Part shown: positions 36,701-45,700 of the stretch, piece by piece | How positions within the stretch are numbered: the first letter of the stretch is position 1 | Layout of the letters: each line of letters starts with the position of its first letter | Assembly: GCF_029784155.1 (NCBI RefSeq) | Contig: NC_073692.1 | Coordinates: 13,931,752-13,995,751 of the forward strand | Reading direction: 5' to 3' | Length of the DNA: 64,000 bases | DNA from: Uranotaenia lowii | Taxonomy: Eukaryota; Arthropoda; Insecta; Diptera; Culicidae | Translations under genes and position numbers: made by a program | Notes under the pieces: model-generated | What the model saw: the letters and a program-made list of their open reading frames with translations, nothing else | What the model was told of the DNA's origin: nothing | The model's database searches: none

Positions 36701-39700
36701 TAAAAATGCCTGGATGACTCGAATGATTTTACAAAACTGGTTCCCCCCGGACTTCGTACCAGCAGTACGCAAATTTTCAGCCGAAATGTCTATTCCTCCT
36801 AAAGCTGTGTTGTTACTGGATAATTGCTCAGCACATCATATGAATGATGAGCTAAAAAGCGATGATGGTTTGATAACTGTTTTTATGCCTCCAAATGTGA
36901 CTGCAGTGATTCAACCCATGGACCAGAATGTAATTCAGAACTGTAAAGTTTCCAGAGTAAACTAAAATATCGTCAAAAACTTTTGCTACATGTCATGACT
37001 CGCGAAATCGATATCGGTCAAAGTTTGAAGGGCATAACGTTGAGATAATTTATGTTTCTGGAAGCACGATGCTTGGAATGAAATAATGCGTACAGTAGTT
37101 CAGTAGTCATGGAAGAAAATTTGAATTATTTTAAATAACGAACTCGTTCACGAAGATGTTGTTCCCTTGATCCATTTGATTGATGTTTACAACCGCTATG
37201 AAACTATTTTGCCACAGGACCCTGAGGAGAGATATGTATGTAAAGCTTTTACGGATGAACAAATTCTGAACATGACGCTGGATGATCAGTCAGCATTAAA
37301 CGAGCCCCTCGAATCATTGGAGCCATTAAAAATTTCGGATGTAGCACCAGACTCAGAATCAGCGGTATCTACCCCAAACGTTCAATAGAAAATGATGACA
37401 AAATCGGGTGAAAAAATGAGACAAATTTTTGTTGCATTTCGGAACAAATTTGTTCGCTTCCCTTGCGAGGGCTTTGAGCTTTAAAAAATCGAGTCAGAGG
37501 GGCGATGAACGAAAAATTTTGAAGACCAATGCTCTAGAATGCCACAAGATTCAAGTTTTGGAGTGGAGCACATGATCGGAAACTACGGTAAAGGGTCAGA
37601 AAGTCAAAGCTCAAATGCTTCGTTTCAAATTATGTACAAGCAACAACTAAGTGAAGATCGCAGAAATGCTTAGCAAATTTGTCTCCGAGAGGCTGGAGAT
37701 GTTCCTAACTATCAGTCAATTGAACAAAGTCTCAAAAAACAAAACCTTTCAAAACGATTGAATGCACCAAAACGCTATTAGGTTCTCTCAAAAGATAAGT
37801 AGTTATAGGGCAAAAATGTAGCGAAAATTGAAGAAGCAGTCATCTTCAACACAGGTTAGACGAATTATTAGAGGAAAAAACTGATCAACTTCATGACTGA
37901 TTGAAGGTCGAAATACTTTCTATAAAAAAACGATAAATTTTTTTTAATTTTTTTCATGAATTATAATAAGAATACCTTCATTTCCTTCTCGGAAAGAATT
38001 CTGATCAAACGAATGTTTTCAAGATACACGCATTCGAATCTGTCTTATTTCTAAATGTAATCAAAAATGCTAGTTTATCTCTAACACATTTAAGTACAAC
38101 TCAATAAAAGATTCGAGAATTATGATAGATTCTTACACCAAAGACGATAGAACATTTATTAAACTTACATAAATTTCTGTAGATAATGGTTGTACAACGT
38201 AATAAAGCCAGCCGGAGTGTCTCGGCAAATTTTGAATCAATGGTCTGGTATTCAGGTACCTTTCCATGATTTTTTATTTGTTTCGAACAGTTGGAAGGGA
38301 GTGAGATGAGTCAAACCTGTCCCAAACCAGTGGTAACGGACCCCTTGGTAGTGCTGCAATTATTGTTGATGAGTTAAGCATGAACAATATTTGAATGTGC
38401 GATTGAGACTTCCCGTACCGCCTCGGGTCGAAAGACCTATCAGTCACTGGTGGGTTTTCATACATACATACATACATACATAATGGTTGTACAACGTTTT
38501 TAATTTTTGTTAAATCTTGAAGAAAATGTTCTTAAAAAAATAATGTTTTATTGATTCCAATAAGCAATGGAAATTAAAATTTTACCAAATTTTTCTAGTA
38601 GCAATTTTGAAAATCAGAAATTTCAGCAATTGCATGGAAAGTGGATCCAAAGTATAAAATTTGTACGAGAGAGAGATAGCCCCTTTTTTCATTCATCTAG
38701 AAATAACTACATAGCTAACAGTGTTTAATTTGTATACGTAATAATTTTTAGCAAAAATATGTTAAATTCAGTAATTTTAAATCTTATCTAAATATTCAAC
38801 AGAATTTCCTTACTGTGGGTGGTGTAACGTCTTTTGGTAGGTCGGAATGAATCGCTCACTCTAAAACGCCGCAAAGTAGGCAATAAAATTCGTACCAGCT
38901 GCAATGGATAACAGCTTCTGTTCCCGAGATCACAAATTGCCAACTCAGTATGTCGCGTTCCCTAAGCAAGACGTGGTCTGACTGACGTCACTCTACTACT
39001 ATGGTACTTATTGCTAACTGTTGTTTAACAAACTATATTAGCTCATGTTCACCCGCTAGATGCTAGAACGAAGAATGTTTGACCAATGTGGTAAGCAGCG
39101 GGCAAAATTAAGCAAACTCGTGTGAAATGGCGTTTCCGACACGTGCTGCAGCTTATGGGGAATGATGTGCGAACAAATTTGCCCCTAATGTGGCGAAGAA
39201 TTAATCTAATGAATGGTTGTTATTGAATCCAATTGAGTTGAATGAATTGAATGAATGTCTCCGGGGAAATTAGTTGTGAATAATTATTGAGGAGAAACAC
39301 TGTTTTTGGACTGACTGATAGGTAAGGTTCGTCGTTTTGTTATGTTGAAGTCTTTTGTTTAAATCACATGATATCTTGCTGTCTGCGATTCAATTAAAGG
39401 TTTATCATCGATATGCATACAAAATTGTCAATTATTTTAGGAATTTGTATAAATAAATTTGTGAAATATACCTATCCGAAGACGTTCTTAAAGCGCAGAG
39501 CTGTTACAGACAGTTTTTTTTCAAAGCGATGCCTGCGGATGTTTGTTGAATCGTTTTCAAACAGAGAAGCACCAAAATATTTACCGGTCAACAAAACCTA
39601 AGTCTCACTTCAAGTCATTTGCAATCGGGGTGGTAGTTGTAAAAAACACACATAATTCCAGCTGTTGACAAACGGAATTCCGTTCTACCATTCTGTGTTG

Positions 39701-42700
39701 ATTTTGATCTTTAACCTATTTGGTGTTTTTGATTCTCTTTCTAGAACCGATCCTCAGCGTGTGCAAACGATCGGATGACAAACTGGAGCAGTGCGTCATC
39801 GAAGTGATCGACCGGATACGGCCAAATCTAGCCAGTGGAAGCTATGGTTCGGAAAAAACTCACCCATCCCTGGAACCGGTGGTGTTCGAGCAAATCGGCA
39901 TTCAGCGGGGTCCATCGTTTTCTGCCAACTTCTCGAACCTGAATATCTTCGGATCGAGCAAGTTTATCATCAAAAAGATCAAGTACGGATTCAAGACATT
40001 TTTTCAATTGATTTGAATGATAACACTTGATGGTTTTTGCAGGATCGATCCAGTATCAAAGAGGATTAATTCAAGTGTCATACTTCCTCAGCTGGATGTC
40101 AACGGAAAATATGGCATCAACATGAACATCCTCGTTTTGAGAATATCCGGAAAGGGTGATATCAAATGTCAACTGAGTAAGTATAAAATTGTAAAATAGA
40201 ATAGTTGTCTTTAAAAACACTTCAATACATGTAAATTTGAAAAAAAAACTTAAAGAATGAAGAAGTAAAATAATCTCAGCAAGACTGTTAGAGTACATGA
40301 CTTCCGATTGTCAGCAGATTTGAAAAACCAGCTTAAATGAAAGGTTGAATTGCTATAATCATTGACCGAAGGCCGCAAGCCGAAATATGTTCGGCTGATA
40401 GTCACTATGCCACATGGGTTATCAGGCCGAAACATGTCCGGCCAAACAGGACATTAGGCCGAATGGGACATAGTATTTAAGGTTATTTGGCCGAAGGATG
40501 CTCGATCGAATGAAGGATGGATGCTAAGTTGATTTGATATTCTTTGACCTTCATCTGCATGACTGGTGGGTCCGAACGATCCTTACGCCGATGAGATGTT
40601 AGGTCGAATGGTTATTGGGCAAATTGATGGCTAGGCAGAACAAAAGTTAGGCTAATTGGATGTCTACCGTAAATTTGACCTTACGGCTATTCGGCAAAAC
40701 CATCTAAAATTTATTTTGTCCGGCATAAGCTTGCCAGATTGTCGAAGTTTTTTCCGGGTTTGCCCGGATATTTTATACAAAATTTGGGAACAGTCGGGTC
40801 CAGCCCAGCTGCCCGGATTTTATTGAAAAAGGCATGATTTTGCTCGAGTTTATTCACTATAATGAAACAAAACTAAATAGTAAAACATATAGTGATGTAA
40901 AAGGATTAAATTTATGCGCCCAAAATTAATATTTTTGAGCAAGTTTTATAAAAAATAGTCTCGATTTGAAGTCTGTTGATAAGATTTCAATTTTTTTTTG
41001 TTGAGTTATTTTCTGGTTTTGACCGAATTTTCCCGGATATTGCCCGAATTTTTGACCGATCATTTTGAAATCAAGTGCCCGGCTTTTGTCCGGTTTTAAG
41101 ATAAAATAGTCCGAATTTGCCCGGTCCGGATTTGTGCTGGTAACCTTGTTGTCAAGCAGCGGCTAGCCAAGGCAAGGTATTCTAAGAGAACGAAACCTCA
41201 GGATCAACTGGCTTTTGGGTAACCAAGGACCTTCACGGATAAAATACAGAAAACCGGAAATTTCATGTTTATGTGGCGTGTTATCTGTGTGTACAATAAA
41301 CAATTTTTGTTTGTAATGTTGCGTGTTTAAACTCACTAACCGTGGTTGTGCTGCATTTGCTGTTGCGTCGCGACGTCGTGGGTCCGGAAATCCAGTTCCG
41401 AAAGCAGGATGACCGTCAATATAATGGCGTATTGACGAGGTGCCGAAACCGTCGGCGTTAGCGAGCGTTGCTGGACTCGGTCGTTAGAGGCGTTCATTTT
41501 GTTGGCGGTTAATCCCCGTTAGTTCCCCGTATCCGGACAGGCCGAGAAGGGGAGTCCTCCTTGATAATTAGGGATCCGCAGAACCCGAGGGCGTTGGTGC
41601 TCGAAATACGGAAGCAAGCTTCGCTTTCGGCTTTTTTCGTTTCATTTTCCAAATATTCCTGCTTTTCCTCCAATTTCAATTGACAGCAGCTTGCAGAAAT
41701 GTAGCCTACTGTGGTGCTATCTGGTTTTGAGACTTTACAAAATCGTGAATTTTCTAGAATATAACATTTAAATATATGAAACCAAAAGAAAAAAAATCCA
41801 ACAATTTGTAACCAACCGGCTACAACCTTAGTCTAGCATCCATAAGGCCTAACATGATTTGAACTGTGCCTTTATTCGGTCGAAAAGTTTTCGGCTGGAT
41901 ATCGCCTAACGCCCATTCGGTCAACATTCTCTCGACCTTTCGACCGAACAGCCTTCCCCTGATTCACCTTTTCCCCCATTTTATCTATTCGGCATTTAGT
42001 CCATCGGCCGAACGACTTTCCAGCGGATTACCCAGCCTCGAGATAAAATGAGGCCCTCAAAGTCAAAGGGGCATAAGTGCGAAAACTAATGTTTTTGAGT
42101 TGATGATGTCAATTAATTCTTCATATTGCAAACTATGGTTGATGTAATTTTTCCAAATTTCGAAAGAAAAATACAAATTTTCGAAAATTATATGGAAAAT
42201 GATCAAACGCAACAACTTATTCATTTTAAATTATTTGTGCTCACGTAAAAACTGTTACTAGACGCATAACACACGACGCATTATAGGACCAGACACTTAA
42301 CGTTCTTACGGATTAAGGATTTTAAAATTTTGTGTTGACCGGTTTCTTGTCGATGTTGTCCATCTACAGAACGAAGTCTGACTGATCAACTAAAGACAAA
42401 TATTATTTTATTTACTACTCTGCATTCTTCGAAAGGGTGTCGTATCTTACAAACTTCGTTCTGGCGGCTCATCCTCGTTCATCAACGGCTTCTCGGAAAG
42501 GATTTCACTGATATCCGTTTTTTCGGGGCGTGTTGTCGATTCCATTGCGGTACACAATTCCGAACCGTACTGTCCTCTGGGGGCCGGACATTCGGCCGAG
42601 GGTCGATAGGCCGAAAGATGTAAGGCCGAAGTTCGCTAGGCCGAATAGGTTAAAAGGCCGACGAATGTTCGGCCGAATAGGACAATAGGCCGAATGGGAC

Positions 42701-45700
42701 ATTAGGCCGAAGGTTATTTAGCCGAATATTATTTGGCTGAATGGATGTTAGGCCAAATGGTCATTAGGCCGAATGGTCATCAGGCCGAATGGGTGATAGG
42801 CCGAATGGTCATTTGACCGAATGGTCACTAGGCCGAATGGTCATTAGGCCGTAAGGTCGTAAGGCCGAATCGTCGTAAGGCCGAATGTTCGTAAGGCTGA
42901 ATGGATGCTAGGCCGAAAGATCGTTAGTTGTGGCTGTTAGGCCGAATGGTCGTAAAGCCAAATGGATGCTAGAAGCTCGTTATGCCGAATAGGCTAATAG
43001 GCCTGTCGTCCATTCGGCTTTACGATCATTCAGTCTAATAACCATTAGGCCTTGTGACCATTTGACCAAATGACTATTCGGCCTTATGTACATTCAGCCT
43101 AACAGCCATTCGGCCAAACGACCATTCAGCCTAACAGCCATACGGCCAAACGACCTTTGGGCCTAGCATGCAGACAAGTGTAAAAGATTTCTTATAGACC
43201 TAGCAACCATTCATGACGATCATTCAGCCTTATGGCCATTCGGCTCAACGACCATTCGGCCTTACGACCTTTCGGCCTAGCATCTATTCGCCCTTACGAC
43301 CATTCTACCTAATGATCATTCGGCCTAACAACCTTTCGGCCTAGCAACCATTCGGCCTTACAAACATTCGGCCTTACTACCTTTCGGCCTAGTGACCATT
43401 CGGCCTAATGACCATTCGGCCTAATGACCATTCGGCCTAGTGACCATTCGGCCTAGTGACCATTCGGCCTAATAACCATTCGGCCTAATAACCATTCGGC
43501 CTACTAACCATTCGGCCTTATGACCTTTCAGCCTAGTGATCATTCGGCCGAACATCCTTTCGGCTTAACAGCATTCGGCTGGATAACCGTCGGCCAAATA
43601 ACCCATTCGGCCTAGTGACCTGTTCGGCCAGACAGCCCATTCGGCCTAACGTCCATCGGCTGAATGACCTTCGGCCAAATGACTTTCGGCTTCATTACTT
43701 TGGGCCGAATGACCCAGCCTCCTTAGTTCTAGCACAGAGAGCGCTTCTATTTTCTTTATAGAACTCTGGAGGAGTTTTGATGCCAACGCAAGTTCTAGCA
43801 CCTCTGAGATACCTCGCAGCCAGCCTTCAATAATTGTGTTGGCTTCAACCATGCCTCTATGGACGGATTGTAGGCGGGCAGCTTCGGAAACAGTTGCCCA
43901 GCGAAAAGATTTTGCCAATTGTACAAGTGGAGCAAAGGCTTGCCTTAACAAGTATCGTTCATGAGCCGGCGAAGAATTTATCAAATTGGCCCACAAAAGT
44001 CAAGAACTGAAGTGTCCTTCTAAATCAGGATACTTCTCGTGCAGCTCATTCACCAACGCGGAATCATCCCGAGTGGAATGCGCTCCTGACCGATCAGGGA
44101 TTTCCGGAGAGACAAGTTTTCGGAGCACAGTCTGATACTGTGGATTTGTCTCGACGATTGATATTGATGAACTGATTGAGTATGGGTAAATGTACAAATT
44201 TATCACCTTTCCACGCCACTTTGCCAAAATCCAGTGATTCAATTCTCCGATCGAATACCCCTTCCTCTGAGCTTTATTCTGGACATCCGATGTCTTCTAT
44301 ATCGGGCTGCACCCTATCGCTTAAATATGGCACAGCATCTTTAAAAATCACTTCGTGGCGCAACCTGCCATATAGCTCCCAGTACCTCCTCCATCGTGTC
44401 TCCTCTTATAAGGATATATTGACAGTTCTTCACGAACACCACCTTAGCAGGAGGCCTCAGCCCTATCCTCAAACCATGGAAGAACAGAATCGATAGGTGA
44501 GAAGGGCGCACGATAAACGCGTTTTTCCGGTACTAAATAATACCGACAAATTCGTGCCAAGTGCATTGATTTTTAATAGCATTGTTATTGTAAAACCTTT
44601 TCATGAGTACGGAGAATGTCCATTTAAGGAAAACAAGTCATTCACATTCAGAGGACTCACGTTCTCTGTCGCGAACTCCATATCTTCAGGGAAAGAAGGC
44701 GGAATAAGATAATCATTTCCCTCATCGAATTCTAGGTGCTCTTCATTTCCGTGCAACCTACAACAAAATCAGTCGTAAGGAATAATGTAAGAAAAAAAGG
44801 TTATACTCACTACCTGAGGATCAGACCTGATAACAAACAAAACTGAAACGCAAGCAAACTGACACTTCTTGGTTTTGATTCAGTTTGTTTATCCAATGAT
44901 TACATTGGATTTCAATGTCGCTAGTAGGCTATGGCCTACTTTTTTTTTTTTATTAGCGCTCATATTACGGTTTTTTTTCTAGATTCAAGATAAAACGACT
45001 ATAATCGAAACAAAAAAAAAATATATTACTTCATTAATTTAAGATATATTCTGACGCACAGGGTGAAATGAAGTTTTTATTTTAAGCTGAATAAATACTT
45101 AGTTTATCTATATATATAAAATGAATGTTTGTCTGTCTGTCTGTTCCCTATAGACTCGAAAACTACTGAACCGATCATCATCAAAATTGGCATCTGAGGG
45201 TTTTTGGGGCCGGAGATGGTTTCTATACTAGTCAAAACCCCATCCGACTTAAGGGAGGGGGTCTCCCATACAAAATTTGTAGTTTTTTCGAAACAAATTA
45301 AAGTCATGACATCCATTTTCTCGAGTTTTTTTTTCTTTTGGGCGGTTTGTTTTTCGTCTCCATGGTTGAGGCGTCGCGAGAGAATAGTAACCATGGCATA
45401 GCATACTGATCAGTGGGAATATTTTGGCGCGTATTTCTCAACCAAGCATATTTTCAATGCAAGGGATGGCGATATGAAGCCTTGATGTGATTTTTTTTCT
45501 ACTTGATTTCTAGCTCTTTTGTACAGCACATGGTTATGAGTGACGCCTAGATGTGACCTAGGTTGACATTTTGCTGATCGAATAAAACATATACATTTTA
45601 TTTGCCAAAATCTGAAATCGAAAAGTCATGGCATCTATTTTTAGAGATTTTCTTTTCTTTGAGGAGTTTGTTTTTCGTCTCTATGGTCAAGCAAACGTCG

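Larger units (their letters stand above)
40370..42040. repeat. Inverted GGCCGAATGG repeat arms (outer foldback-like structure)
   Basis: The left arm (about 40370-40690) has GGCCGAA-type units on the plus strand. The right arm (about 41840-42040) has the inverse CATTCGGCC type. Between them lie a CCGGGC-family MITE (40727-41147) and a GC-rich block with the minus-strand exon candidate. Boundaries are approximate. Confidence 0.55.

Noticed and set aside
42590..43690. CRISPR-like or satellite centromeric array
   Set aside because: Repeats are short, lack unique spacers and invert orientation once; better explained as a palindromic minisatellite or foldback arm.
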